From: JAWXBM01 sp964470455
GTDB lineage: Bacteria > Pseudomonadota > Gammaproteobacteria > Xanthomonadales > SZUA-36
Assembly (NCBI GenBank): GCA_964470455.1
Contig: CAYYCX010000003.1
Span: 1 to 64,000 of the forward strand
Length of the DNA stretch: 64,000 bases
Direction of reading: 5' to 3'
Every line of letters begins with the position of its first letter. Within the stretch, counting starts at the first letter, position 1. Positions 17,273 to 27,110 of this stretch are shown one piece after another. Made by a program: the position numbers and the translations under genes. The notes below the pieces were generated by a model. It worked only from the letters and a program-made list of their open reading frames with translations. It was not told the origin of the DNA and searched no databases.

Positions 17273-17393
17273 TTTATCGCCCATGAAGAACCGGTTCGAG
17301 TATCGTTCAGCTGGTACTTTACAAAGCCGGCGTTGATGCATTGCACAGCCCACCGGCCGCTCACCTCATACACACACCAACAGCAACGGGAAC

Positions 17394-18353
17394 ATGGCCA
17401 CCAAATACTCTAAACGGGATGCAAAAGATTACGCCCGCGAGAACATGCGCGGAATCTGGGCGGCAGCGCTGAACCCCTTCAACGAGGACCTGTCGCTCAA
17501 TGAAGCGGGCTTGCGCTCAAACATTCGCCACTGGATAGACGACCTCGACATCAAAGGCCTGTTCATTGCCGGCAAACAGGGCGAATTCTTTTCCATGAGC
17601 CTGGAAGAGAGGAAGCGCAATTTTGAAATTGCGGTTGAGGAATGTGACGGCAAAGCAGGCGTTATCGTTTCCGTTTCGGACCAGAACTTCAACACCGTTC
17701 TTGATCTTGCGCTGCACGCGCAGAACTGTGGTGCAGACTACATCGTGGTGCATGCGCCAGTGTTGAGCTTTGTGCACGAACGCGGCGAAGTCCTGTACCA
17801 GTATTACAAGGCCCTGTGTGATCGGCTGGACATCGGCATCGCCATGTGGAGCCATCCGGATTCGGGCTATCTGATGAAGCCTGAAGAATGCGCCCGCATT
17901 GCCGAACTGCCCAATATCGTGGCCATCAAATATTCGGTGCCGCGTGAGATGTATGTGCAGCTGACCCGGATGGTGGGCGACAAAATACAGGTGTCCACGT
18001 CCTCGGAAGAAGAATGGCTGGACAACATCGAAGAACTGGGTTGGCGGCTGTACCTGTGTTCTTCTCCGCCGTACCACCTGCAAACCAGAAACGACAAGCG
18101 CATGGATGAGTACACCCGCCTGGCGTTCGCCGGGAATTTCGCCGAAGCGCGGCGGGTCCGCGACAGCCTGAACCCGGTGCGCGAGGCCATGGCCCGATCG
18201 CGGCCCGCGGACAAGCCCCAGGCCTTTGGGAAATACTGGCAGGAGCTGCTTGGCCAGGTTGGCGGACGCGTGCGCCCACCGATGCTGGAATTGACGGATG
18301 CGGAAAAGGCAACCATCCGCGATGCATTTCTCGGTTGCGGGCTGAAGTTGTAG
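17394..18353 (+). CDS. DapA-family (dihydrodipicolinate synthase/aldolase superfamily) lyase, catalytically divergent
   Basis: A 319-residue TIM-barrel protein keeps the Schiff-base lysine of the family (VAIK, K179). The residues that complete the site in dihydrodipicolinate synthase are changed: the GTTGE motif reads GKQGE (60-64), the TPYY tyrosine region reads VVHAPV, and the YNVPSRTG segment reads MWSHPDSG (151-158). It is therefore not a lysine-biosynthesis enzyme; an aldolase, hydratase-aldolase or deaminating lyase role on an unknown substrate is likely. It heads a probable operon with the SLC13 transporter and lies divergent from a LysR regulator. Confidence 0.82.
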   Translation: MATKYSKRDAKDYARENMRGIWAAALNPFNEDLSLNEAGLRSNIRHWIDDLDIKGLFIAGKQGEFFSMSLEERKRNFEIAVEECDGKAGVIVSVSDQNFNTVLDLALHAQNCGADYIVVHAPVLSFVHERGEVLYQYYKALCDRLDIGIAMWSHPDSGYLMKPEECARIAELPNIVAIKYSVPREMYVQLTRMVGDKIQVSTSSEEEWLDNIEELGWRLYLCSSPPYHLQTRNDKRMDEYTRLAFAGNFAEARRVRDSLNPVREAMARSRPADKPQAFGKYWQELLGQVGGRVRPPMLELTDAEKATIRDAFLGCGLKL

Positions 18354-18462
18354 GGGCCCTTTTTCCTGGCCAGGAAGCGATGTCCTGGCTGTCGAAGTTC
18401 CACTCCTCGGAGGTTCGACACTGGCAAGCCTGCCGGTGTTTGCTTATGCTTTGAAACAATCC

Positions 18463-18485
18463 ATCGCCCGGCACTGCCGGGCGAT
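18463..18485 (+). promoter_or_regulatory. Strong hairpin upstream of the SLC13 transporter
   Basis: A perfect 10-bp stem (18463-18472 with 18476-18485) with a 3-nt ACT loop lies 38 bases before the transporter start, inside the 170-base gap after the lyase gene. It has no T-run, so it may lower read-through, protect the upstream mRNA or be another extragenic palindrome. Confidence 0.5.
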
Positions 18486-18523
18486 GTCGTGTTGGCCGCA
18501 GAACCTGCGAACAGGAGAGGAAA

Positions 18524-20196
18524 GTGGGCTTTCATGCCTGGTTGACGCTGGCGGTGGTATTGATCAGCCTGGTGCTGTTGGTGCGCACCCGCCTCGCCCC
18601 GGAATTCCTGCTGGGTTCTGCGCTGGCTGTGCTGGTTTTCAGCGGAGCCGTTGAGCCCAAACAGGCTTTGAATGGCTTTGCCAATGAGGGCCTGATCACC
18701 GTCGGCTTGCTGTTTGTGGTGGTGGCGGGGCTGGTGGATACTGGCGCCGTTCATGCCCTGGGCGCACGCCTGCTGGGTCGACCGAGGTCGGTGGCTTCCG
18801 CGCAGGCACGGCTGATGCTGCCGGTTACCGCCATCAGCGCATTCCTCAACAACACTCCCGTAGTGGCGATGCTGATCCCGGTAGTTGAAGACTGGAGCCG
18901 GCGCTGCCGGATCTCCGTTTCCAAGCTCATGATTCCGCTCAGTTATGCGGCCATTCTGGGTGGCACCTGCACCATCATCGGCACCAGCACGAACCTGGTG
19001 GTGCACGGCATGGTGTTGAGTGAAACACAGCTTGGCCCCATGGGCTTTTTTGAAATAGGTGCGCTGGGCCTGCCTTCGGCGGTTTTGGGTATCGCGATCA
19101 TACTGATTGCCGGCCGCTGGCTGCTGCCGGAACGCAAGCCGCCCTTGTTGCTGCAGGATGACCCGCGCGAATACGCCATCGAGATGCTGGTCGAACGCGG
19201 CAGTTCACTGGTGGGAAAAAGCGTGGAGCAGGCGGGATTGCGTCATCTGCCGGGAGCCTTCCTGGCGGAAATCGAACGCGCCGGACAGTTGCTGCCGGCG
19301 GTTTCCCCGGCTGAAGTGCTACGTGCCGAAGACCGGCTGGTGTTCATCGGCGTGGTGGATTCGGTGGTCGACATACTGCGTTTGCGCGGCCTGATCCCGG
19401 CGCCCGACCAGGTGTTCAAGCTGGATGAGCCGCGCGCCGAGCGCCGGCTGGTTGAAGCGGTGGTTTCGAACACCAGCCCGATGGTCGGCCGCACCATTCG
19501 CGACAGCAATTTCCGCACCCGTTACGATGCCGTGGTGATCGCGGTGGCGCGCGATGGTGAGCGCATCGCCGGGAAACTCGGTGACATCGTGTTACGGGCC
19601 GGCGATATCCTGCTGCTGGAAACCCGGTTGTCGTTCGGGCGGCAGAACCGGAACTCGCGCGACTTCCTGTTAGTGAGCGAAGTTTCGCACGCCAAGCTGC
19701 CACGCCATGAAAAAGCCTGGCTGGCGCTGGCGATTCTCACCGGCATGGTGCTGTCGGCCACGCTGGAGCTGGTATCCATGCTGGAAGCTTCGATGGCCGG
19801 TGCACTGCTGATGGTCGCCACCGGCTGCACCCGCATGGAATCCGCCCGTGCCAGCATTGACTGGAATGTTCTCGTGGTGATCGGCGTGGCGCTGGGCATC
19901 GGCTCGGCCATGTCCTCCACCGGTGCGGCGGAAGCGGTGGCGCATTCCTGGCTGTCACTGGCCGGCGACAATCCCTGGCTGGCGCTTGCGGCCGTTTATG
20001 CCATCACCAGCCTGATGACCGAGGTGATCACCAACAATGCCGCTGCGGTGCTGATATTCCCGATCGCCCAGGCCGCGGCCGAGAGCATGGGCGTGAGCCT
20101 GTGGCCTTTTGTAGCCTGCATCATGATGGCGGCTTCGGCCAGTTTTGCCACGCCGATCGGTTACCAGACCAACCTGATGGTGTACGGGCCTGGCGG
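18524..20196 (+). CDS. SLC13/DASS-family permease with RCK_C (TrkA-C) domains, 3' end in assembly gap
   Basis: Members import di- or tricarboxylates, sulfate or related anions. The first membrane half has SAFLNNTPVVAMLIP and GGTCTIIGTSTNLVVHG; two TrkA-C domains follow (about 205-290 and 300-385); the second half has TEVITNNAAAVLIFP and ATPIGYQTNLMVYGPG. These are the duplicated SNT-type motifs of the family. GTG 18524 follows AGGAGAGG. The frame runs into 100 N after 557 residues, so about 30-40 C-terminal residues are missing. Its place after the lyase gene suggests it imports the substrate of this module. Confidence 0.87.
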
Positions 20197-20296
20197 NNNN
20201 NNNNNNNNNNNNNNNNNNNNNNNNNNNNNNNNNNNNNNNNNNNNNNNNNNNNNNNNNNNNNNNNNNNNNNNNNNNNNNNNNNNNNNNNNNNNNNNN
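20197..20296. other. Assembly gap (100 N)
   Basis: Exactly 100 N, the usual placeholder for a scaffold join of unknown length. It removes the 3' ends of both the SLC13 gene (plus strand) and the EamA gene (minus strand). Reading frames translated through it are artefacts. Confidence 0.99.
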
Positions 20297-21156
20297 GGCG
20301 CTTTGGCGCGCGAGCGCAGGCTGATATAGAGGATGCCGCTCAGCACCAGGCCGCCACCCACGAACAGGTTCACGCCCGGCCGGTCGCCCCAGATGACGAT
20401 GCCGAAGATCACGGCAAACACCGGCATCAGCAGCATGTAAGGCATGATGGTGGTTACCGGATTGCGCTGCACCAGCAGGAAGAACAACCCGTAGCCCACG
20501 ATGGAAGAAACCAGCCCCGAATAACTCACGCTGGCCCAGTCCAGCCAGCCCGCGGTTCGTATGGCCTCGGCCTGGCCGCTTTCAAACAGCAGGCTGCAAA
20601 CCACCAGCAGGGGCAGCGACAGCAACGCTGTCCAGGCCTGGAAATTCAGCGCGCCAACCCCCTTGATACTGCGCATGAACGTCGAACCCAGAGCCTGGGC
20701 AACCGCCGCGACCAGGGCCAGCACCAACACGTTCAGCTGGTGGAATACCAGCGGGTCGAAACTGAGTACCGCCACCCCGCAGAAGGCCACGGCGATGGCG
20801 GCCAGCGTGCGCCAGCCCACCTGCTCGCCCAGGAAAGCCATGGCCAGCAGTACCGAAATCGGAATATAGGTTTGTTGCAGGATGGCGATGGGTGATACAT
20901 CGCCGGAAATCGCGATAGCCCAGAACAGCAGGGTGAAATGCACCGCGCCGATGCACAGGCAGACCATCACCAGTCGCAACCACTCACCCCTGGGCGGCAG
21001 GCGAAGGAAAGGCAACATCACCAGCAGCACGGCCACAAACCGCAGGCTCATGAACACCAGCGGTGAAAAATGCTGCATGCCCTGGGCGGCGGCGATGAAA
21101 TTGAAACCCCAGATCAGGCAGACAAGGAGCAACAGGCTGATATCACGAACAGACAT
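20297..21156 (-). CDS. EamA/DMT-family transporter, 3' end in assembly gap
   Basis: A 286-residue visible part of a ten-segment drug/metabolite transporter contains two EamA repeats (LLLVCLIWGFNFIAAAQG at the start; ALGSTFMRSIKGVGALNF opening the second half). Such proteins usually export metabolites or amino acids. The length suggests only the last residues are lost in the gap. The start at 21156 follows a clear hydrophobic N-terminus. Confidence 0.85.
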
Positions 21157-21345
21157 GAATTCGATGCTGGGCCGGAAACCGGCAGATTACTCGAATTCCC
21201 GCCGGAAAAGTAATTGGCTGGACGGGTTTGGAACGCCAGTGCGCTCAATTCGCCGGTGGTCGGGTAATCGAACGGATTACGGGTGCCCCGAACAAACAAG
21301 GTGCCCGCTAAAGGCCTGTCGGTATCGAATTTGGTCGCAAGTCTC

Positions 21346-21376
21346 TTGAATCGCTTCCCGGGGCACTGGCTATAAT
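21346..21376 (+). promoter_or_regulatory. Predicted sigma-70 promoter of the beta-helix gene
   Basis: A perfect -10 TATAAT (21371-21376) is preceded by TTGAAT (21346-21351), with a long 19-nt spacer. The predicted start near 21383 would leave a 24-base leader to ATG 21407. Confidence 0.45.
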
Positions 21377-21406
21377 CCACTTCTCACCGACTACCAAGAA
21401 GCCATA

Positions 21407-24400
21407 ATGCGTGCAAAATTGGTTGGGCGCGTTCACGATCGAACCGTTGCCCTGTTGTTTGTTGTCGCAATACTGCTTTTTTCTCCCTCTGTTTTGGCTG
21501 ACGTTTTCGTTGTAACGAACACCACGGATGCCGCCGCAGGTTCGCTGCGGGCCGCGATTCTGGCTGCCAACGCGGACAATACGCCGCCACACAGCATTAT
21601 CTTCAATATTGCGGGAACCGGGCCGTTTACCATCGCGCTGGCTTCCGCACTGCCACTCATTACCCGGGATACCGATATAGATGCATCGGGAGAGGCTATT
21701 TCTGGCGCCCCTGGCATTCGCCTGGATGGCTCATCGCTGGCCTCAGGAAACGGCCTGAGTTTTTCGGCTGCAGCCGATGGTTCGTCCGTGGCTTACCTGT
21801 CAATCACCGGTTTTCCCGGGTCTGGTATCACCATTGCCAGTGACAGCACCACCATCACCAATAGCTACATCGGCGTGCGAACGGATGGCACCACGGCTGA
21901 CGGTAACGGTCAGGATGGCATTTGGCTTACTGGCCAACTGTGTTCGATTGGTACCGCAAGCAGCACGGGGAATGTGATATCCGCCAACAAAGGCAATGGC
22001 ATTGCTGTAACTGCCGGGGGATTTTCCGTGATACGCGGTAATCGCATCGGCACCAATGCGGCTGGCACATCGGCATTACCCAATCTGGAAGGAGGAATCA
22101 CCGGGTCTGGAGGGGCTGGAACGCAGGTCGGCGGCAATGATCCAGGGCAGGGCAACCTGATTTCCGGTAACACCCGGGACGGCATTGCGCTCAGCTCAAG
22201 TTCAGCATTCTGGGGGGTGCACGGCAACCTTATTGGTTTGAACGCCAGTGGCGGCGGCGCGATTCCCAATGGCAACAGCGGTATCTCCATCACCGGCGAT
22301 AATCACCTGATAGGTGGAACCGATCCCGATGGCCGCAACGTCATCTCAGGTAACACCGATAACGGAATCCTGGTGTTTACGGGTGCAAACAGCAACGTCA
22401 TCACCGGCAACCATATTGGTACGAATCTGGCCGGCACCGCGGCCCTGGGTAGCCAGGACATGGGAATTCGCGCAACCGGCAGCGTGGATGGTTTGGTCAT
22501 TGGTGGAAATGTGCCGGAGGCCCGAAACGTAATTTCGGGCAACAGCAGTTATGGCGTTTCCATCGAATCAGAAACCCAGAATGTTACGGTCTACGGCAAC
22601 TACATCGGTACCAATGCCGCGGGCACAGCTGCTATTCCCAACGATGTTGGAGTCAGTCTCGATGGCACGGGCAATCGAGTGGGCGGCGATACAGCCGGAG
22701 AACGCAACATCATTTCCGGCAATGTATTCCATGGCGTCACTATGTCTGGCACCGGCAACTTCATACAGGGTAATTACATTGGGCTCGATGCCGCGGGGAC
22801 GGTTGCCATTGCGAACAGTTCGGCAGCCATGCGCGTTTTTGCGACGGTTGGCGGTTCAATCGGCGGTACGGTTGCCGGCGAGGGCAATGTCATTTCGGGA
22901 AACAGTGGAGATGGAGTGACGCTGGACGCCGAATCGCTGGCAATAACCATTGCCGGCAATTTCATCGGTACCAACCCTTCAGGCACGGCCGTCATCCCCA
23001 ATGGCGGAAGCGGTGTAACACTGAATGGCACCAACCACGTACTGGGCGGCGCAAGCGCAGCGGCACGCAATCTGATCTCCGGCAACCTGTATGAAGGCGT
23101 CGGTTTGTACGGTTCAGGTAACACCGTCAAGGGCAATTACATCGGGCTTGATGTGACTGGCAGCGTGGATCTGGGCAACGGCAGCAATGGTATACGCGCC
23201 ATTGGCTCCACCAACGGTGTGATCGGCGGGACCGCAGCGGGCGAAGGCAATGTCATTTCAGGCAATGTCTCATCCGGCATCGTGCTTGATAGTGACGTCA
23301 GCGGAACGGTTATTCAGGGCAACAAAATTGGAGTAGATACCGCAGGCGTGGCCATCATCGCCAATGACGGCGGCGGAGTTGAACTGGACGGAACCAACAA
23401 TATCCTTGGCGGGGCCACTGCCGCAGCCCGCAATATCATTTCCGGCAATGCGTTTGGTGGCGTGGGTCTGTTTGGCTCAGGGAATGTCATCAAAGGCAAC
23501 ACCATTGGCCTTGATGCAAGTGGAACCGTCGATCTTGGCAATGGCAGCAATGGCATACGAGCCATTGGCTCCATCAATGGAGTGATTGGCGGCAGCGCAG
23601 CTGGCGAGGGTAACGTCATTTCCGGAAACGATTCGCTGGGTATTGTGCTTGATTCGGACGTCACCGGAACAACCATCCAGGGTAACCGGATTGGTACCAA
23701 TAGCTCCGGAACTGCTGCGATTCCCAACGGGGAGGGTGGCGTGGATCTCGGTGGATCCAACAATACCCTGGGCGGCAGCACAGCGGGTGCACGCAACCTC
23801 ATTTCAGGGAATCTGAACAACGGTGTAGTGTTCGGCGGTATCAACAACATCGTTCGCGGCAATTTCATCGGCACCAACATGGCTGGCAGTGCTGCATTGG
23901 GTAACCAGTCCTATGGTATTCGCGGCTACAACGCCACCGGTGGTGAAATCGGCGGCCCGGCCGTGGCCGATGGCAACGTTGTGGCAGGCAACGAGCGTGG
24001 CGTATCGCTTGAATTCGATACCACCGGCGTCACCATCCGCAACAACATCATTGGACTGGATGCCAGCGCAACGGCAAATCTGTCGGACAATGGCACCGGT
24101 ATTGAAGTGGATGCCGACAACAACATCATTGGCACGCCTGGAGCGGGTAATGTGATTGCAGGCATGACCTTTTCCGGCATCGGTATTGGCAGTCAGGCCA
24201 AAGGCAATGTGATACAGGGCAATTGGCTGGGCACCAACAAAGCACTCGCCGCCGGGCTGGGCAATGACTATTTCGGAATCTTCGTGGGTGATGCCTGGAA
24301 CAATACCATCGGTGGCACCGGCGCCGGCCAGGGCAATATCATCATGAACAATGGGTTCATCGGCGTGCGTGTTGAGCGGGGTGATGGCAATGAGGTCAGC

Positions 24401-25561
24401 GGCAATTCGGTCTACGGCAATGGCTTGTTGGGCATAGACGTTGGTTTGCAGTACGCCTTTCCAAACGACAACCTGGACCCGGACATCATCGGCAACCGGG
24501 CGCAGAATTTTCCACTACTCACCTCGGTGACAGTGAATGGCGGCAGCACCCACTTTGAAGGACTGCTGAGGAATGAGCCTCAAAAGCTCTATCGGGTGGA
24601 GTTTTTCTCCAGCCCGGCCTGCGACGATACGGGCATGGGTGAAGGCCGGACATTTATCGGCAGTACCAACGTCCTGACGGATGGCAATGGCCAGGCAACA
24701 CTGGTCTCTGATATCGGTGTTCCGGTTGTGGACGCCTTTGCGTCAGCCACTGTGACCGACGCCCAGGGCAATACCTCGGAATTCTCACCCTGTGCCCAGG
24801 TGGGTGGCCCTAATCCCGGCAAAATCCAGTTTTTCCGCGATGTTTACCTGGCGTACAAGGGAGTTATCAACACCGGCGAAGTGATTCTGGTGCGCAGTCA
24901 CGGTATGAGTGGTAGCGTTTCAGTGAATTTCACGATTTCCAACGATACTGCATTCGCCGGCACTGACTACGTTGACTCGGACCAGGTGGTTACGTTTCTG
25001 GCCAACGAAACCATCAAGGTCATCAATGTGCCGGTTCTGGTTGATCCGCCCGGGGCACCCAACCCGGAAAGCGCGGTTCTGGCCCTGTCGTCCCCAACCG
25101 GCGGCGCAACGCTGGGTGTCAGCGCTTCAGAGTTGCTGATTTTTGATGAGGACATCACCAGCCCCGGTATCGTCATTGATGACGCGGAAGTCACAGAGGG
25201 CAACTCAGGGCAGAAGCTGCTGACCTTCGATGTGCATTTGTCAGCCACCGATCATCCGGTGACAGTGGCTTATCAGTCCGAGCCGGGCTCAGCCTCGGAG
25301 GGCTCGGATTACATTGACGTCGAGGGTGAGATCAACTTCGGCATCAGCGGCACCCAACAAACCGAGCAGGTATCCATCCCCATCCTGGGAGATACGGTTG
25401 GGGAGCCCGATGAGGTGGTCTGGATGAGGATTACCAGCGCGGAAAACGGCGGAAACTGGGTTGCCTACAAGACTTTTGGAGCCGGCCTGATCACCAACGA
25501 TGATGGTGAAGTCGAGCCCGAGGATACTGTGTTCAAGGACGGATTTGAGGACTCGCCGTAA
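21407..25561 (+). CDS. Giant secreted parallel beta-helix protein with two Calx-beta domains
   Basis: This 1384-residue protein has a signal peptide (about 1-31, ending SVLA) and then a long right-handed beta-helix (about 60-1060) built of repeats of the type GNVISGN..GI.L and V.GN.IGTN..GT. Two Calx-beta domains follow near 1146-1245 and 1253-1370, with acidic loops likely to bind calcium. It ends VFKDGFEDSP, resembling the end of the FG-GAP lipoprotein at 27111. Such proteins are usually cell-surface or released adhesins or glycan-binding proteins; no catalytic motif is evident. Within the helix a 363-bp unit is nearly duplicated. It converges on the photolyase gene with a 6-base gap. Confidence 0.85.
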   Translation: MRAKLVGRVHDRTVALLFVVAILLFSPSVLADVFVVTNTTDAAAGSLRAAILAANADNTPPHSIIFNIAGTGPFTIALASALPLITRDTDIDASGEAISGAPGIRLDGSSLASGNGLSFSAAADGSSVAYLSITGFPGSGITIASDSTTITNSYIGVRTDGTTADGNGQDGIWLTGQLCSIGTASSTGNVISANKGNGIAVTAGGFSVIRGNRIGTNAAGTSALPNLEGGITGSGGAGTQVGGNDPGQGNLISGNTRDGIALSSSSAFWGVHGNLIGLNASGGGAIPNGNSGISITGDNHLIGGTDPDGRNVISGNTDNGILVFTGANSNVITGNHIGTNLAGTAALGSQDMGIRATGSVDGLVIGGNVPEARNVISGNSSYGVSIESETQNVTVYGNYIGTNAAGTAAIPNDVGVSLDGTGNRVGGDTAGERNIISGNVFHGVTMSGTGNFIQGNYIGLDAAGTVAIANSSAAMRVFATVGGSIGGTVAGEGNVISGNSGDGVTLDAESLAITIAGNFIGTNPSGTAVIPNGGSGVTLNGTNHVLGGASAAARNLISGNLYEGVGLYGSGNTVKGNYIGLDVTGSVDLGNGSNGIRAIGSTNGVIGGTAAGEGNVISGNVSSGIVLDSDVSGTVIQGNKIGVDTAGVAIIANDGGGVELDGTNNILGGATAAARNIISGNAFGGVGLFGSGNVIKGNTIGLDASGTVDLGNGSNGIRAIGSINGVIGGSAAGEGNVISGNDSLGIVLDSDVTGTTIQGNRIGTNSSGTAAIPNGEGGVDLGGSNNTLGGSTAGARNLISGNLNNGVVFGGINNIVRGNFIGTNMAGSAALGNQSYGIRGYNATGGEIGGPAVADGNVVAGNERGVSLEFDTTGVTIRNNIIGLDASATANLSDNGTGIEVDADNNIIGTPGAGNVIAGMTFSGIGIGSQAKGNVIQGNWLGTNKALAAGLGNDYFGIFVGDAWNNTIGGTGAGQGNIIMNNGFIGVRVERGDGNEVSGNSVYGNGLLGIDVGLQYAFPNDNLDPDIIGNRAQNFPLLTSVTVNGGSTHFEGLLRNEPQKLYRVEFFSSPACDDTGMGEGRTFIGSTNVLTDGNGQATLVSDIGVPVVDAFASATVTDAQGNTSEFSPCAQVGGPNPGKIQFFRDVYLAYKGVINTGEVILVRSHGMSGSVSVNFTISNDTAFAGTDYVDSDQVVTFLANETIKVINVPVLVDPPGAPNPESAVLALSSPTGGATLGVSASELLIFDEDITSPGIVIDDAEVTEGNSGQKLLTFDVHLSATDHPVTVAYQSEPGSASEGSDYIDVEGEINFGISGTQQTEQVSIPILGDTVGEPDEVVWMRITSAENGGNWVAYKTFGAGLITNDDGEVEPEDTVFKDGFEDSP
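23165..23890 (+). repeat. 363-bp tandem duplication inside the beta-helix gene
   Basis: Two successive units begin at 23165 and 23528, both encoding VDLGNGSNGIRAIGS and keeping frame (121 codons). They are far more alike than other turns of the helix at both DNA and protein level, which indicates a recent duplication that lengthened the helix. Confidence 0.7.
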
Positions 25562-25567
25562 CCTCCA

Positions 25568-27019
25568 TCATTGCAACGGCCCACTGATGCCTTTCAGCGC
25601 GCGAAGCGCCAGTTCGCGAGCTGCACTATGCTTGACGATGGGCAATGGATAGTTATCTCCCAGGCGTACTCCGGCCATTTGCAATTCCATGGGCTTGGCT
25701 TCCCAGGGGCGGTGAATGACGGCGGCCGGAAGCTGCGCCAGCTCCGGCACCCACCGCCGCACGTAGTCGCCATCGGGGTCAAATTTTTCACCCTGGCCAA
25801 ACGGGTTGAAGATGCGAAAGTAGGGGGCAGCATCCGCACCGCTGCCGGCCACCCATTGCCAGCCCATGCTGTTGCTGGCGAGGTCGGCGTCTACCAACGT
25901 GTCCCAGAACCAGCGGGCGCCATCCTGCCAGGGTTGCAGCAGGTGCTTTACCAGGAACGAAGCCACCACCATGCGAACGCGGTTGTGCATCCAGCCGGTG
26001 TGCCACAACTGGCGCATGCCGGCATCGACAAAAGGATAACCGGTTTGCCCTCGCTGCCAGGCCTGCAACAGACCGGAATCCGGCTGCCAGGGAAAGTTGC
26101 GGTATTTCTCGTTCATCGGCTGCAAGTCGGTGTGGGGAAAGTGATGCAGCAGATGGTAGGCAAATTCACGCCAGGCCAGCTCAGACAGGAAAGTGAAGCC
26201 TCCAGGCCGTTCGTGAGCGCCGCTGGCATGCGTAGCCGCCCACACCTGGCGCGGACCGATCTGGCCTGAGTGCAGGTACGGAGACAGGCAGGAAGTGCCG
26301 GCTTCGGCGGGCAGGTCCCGTTGCGTTTTGTAGCAGGCCACCGCGCCATCGAGGAAGCTTTCCAGCACCTTCCGGGCGCTGCCGGGCCGGGTTTGCCAGT
26401 GTTCGGTGAAACCCTGGTCCCAGGCGATGCGGGGTAACAAGGCAAGCTCTTCAAGCGGCATGGCTTCGGGCACATAACCGGGCGCCCGTAGTTTTTCTGT
26501 AGCCACCTTCACCGGTGCCTCAATCGGCAGCTGGCGCAGCGCTTTCCAGAACGGCGTAAACACCCGGAAGGGCAATCCGGCCTGGTTGCTGATGTGCTCC
26601 GGTTCCAGCAGCAGGCTGGTATTGAATTGCTCAAAGCCCACCTCGCTGGCCGCGAAGTGGCCAGCGAGCTGATGGTCACGCTTGGCCAGAGCCGGCTCAA
26701 CCAGGCGATTGCAGAGGACATGGGTCACCTGCGCGCCCCGGTCGCCCAGTTCCCGGATCAGGCCATCCAGCACCTCGCCACTCTTGCCGCGGCGCAGCAC
26801 CAGGGGCAGGCCCAATTCCTGCAACTCCACCGACAGGGATTGCAGCGCATGGTGCAGCCACCAGTTGGAGGCGGCGCCGGGCGCCCAGGGCCCGGATTCT
26901 TCCGGCGCGTGAACGTATACCGGAAGTACCGCACCGCCAAGTGATGCCGCGCGCGCCAGCATGGGGTTGTCCTGGATGCGCAGGTCCTGGCGAAACCAGG
27001 CGATGCAAATGGGCTTCAT
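25568..27019 (-). CDS. phrB: Deoxyribodipyrimidine photo-lyase (class I CPD photolyase)
   Basis: PhrB uses light and a flavin cofactor to split cyclobutane pyrimidine dimers. The 483-residue product starts with the antenna-binding alpha/beta domain (IAWFRQDLRIQDNP) and ends with the FAD domain: ELAWREFAYHLL, GYPFVDAGMRQLWHTGWMHN and SNSMGWQWVAGSGADAAPYF, which are standard photolyase signatures. Length and start fit the family. It is expected to act alone. Confidence 0.93.
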   Translation of the reverse strand: MKPICIAWFRQDLRIQDNPMLARAASLGGAVLPVYVHAPEESGPWAPGAASNWWLHHALQSLSVELQELGLPLVLRRGKSGEVLDGLIRELGDRGAQVTHVLCNRLVEPALAKRDHQLAGHFAASEVGFEQFNTSLLLEPEHISNQAGLPFRVFTPFWKALRQLPIEAPVKVATEKLRAPGYVPEAMPLEELALLPRIAWDQGFTEHWQTRPGSARKVLESFLDGAVACYKTQRDLPAEAGTSCLSPYLHSGQIGPRQVWAATHASGAHERPGGFTFLSELAWREFAYHLLHHFPHTDLQPMNEKYRNFPWQPDSGLLQAWQRGQTGYPFVDAGMRQLWHTGWMHNRVRMVVASFLVKHLLQPWQDGARWFWDTLVDADLASNSMGWQWVAGSGADAAPYFRIFNPFGQGEKFDPDGDYVRRWVPELAQLPAAVIHRPWEAKPMELQMAGVRLGDNYPLPIVKHSAARELALRALKGISGPLQ

Positions 27020-27110
27020 GAACAGTCTTTCAATTATGGAAGGGCAGGAAGCTTAAGGCCTGAGCGGTGAAAGGAGAGTGAATTGCCTGCTGGTCCTGCT
27101 CCACTGAATT

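Noticed and set aside
12658..20196. Sulfonate catabolism because of the TSUP exporter
   Set aside because: No sulfonate-cleaving enzyme (Xsc, SuyAB, TauD type) is nearby; TSUP alone is not diagnostic.
20197..20329. Frames translated through the N block
   Set aside because: They join unrelated flanks through unknown sequence.
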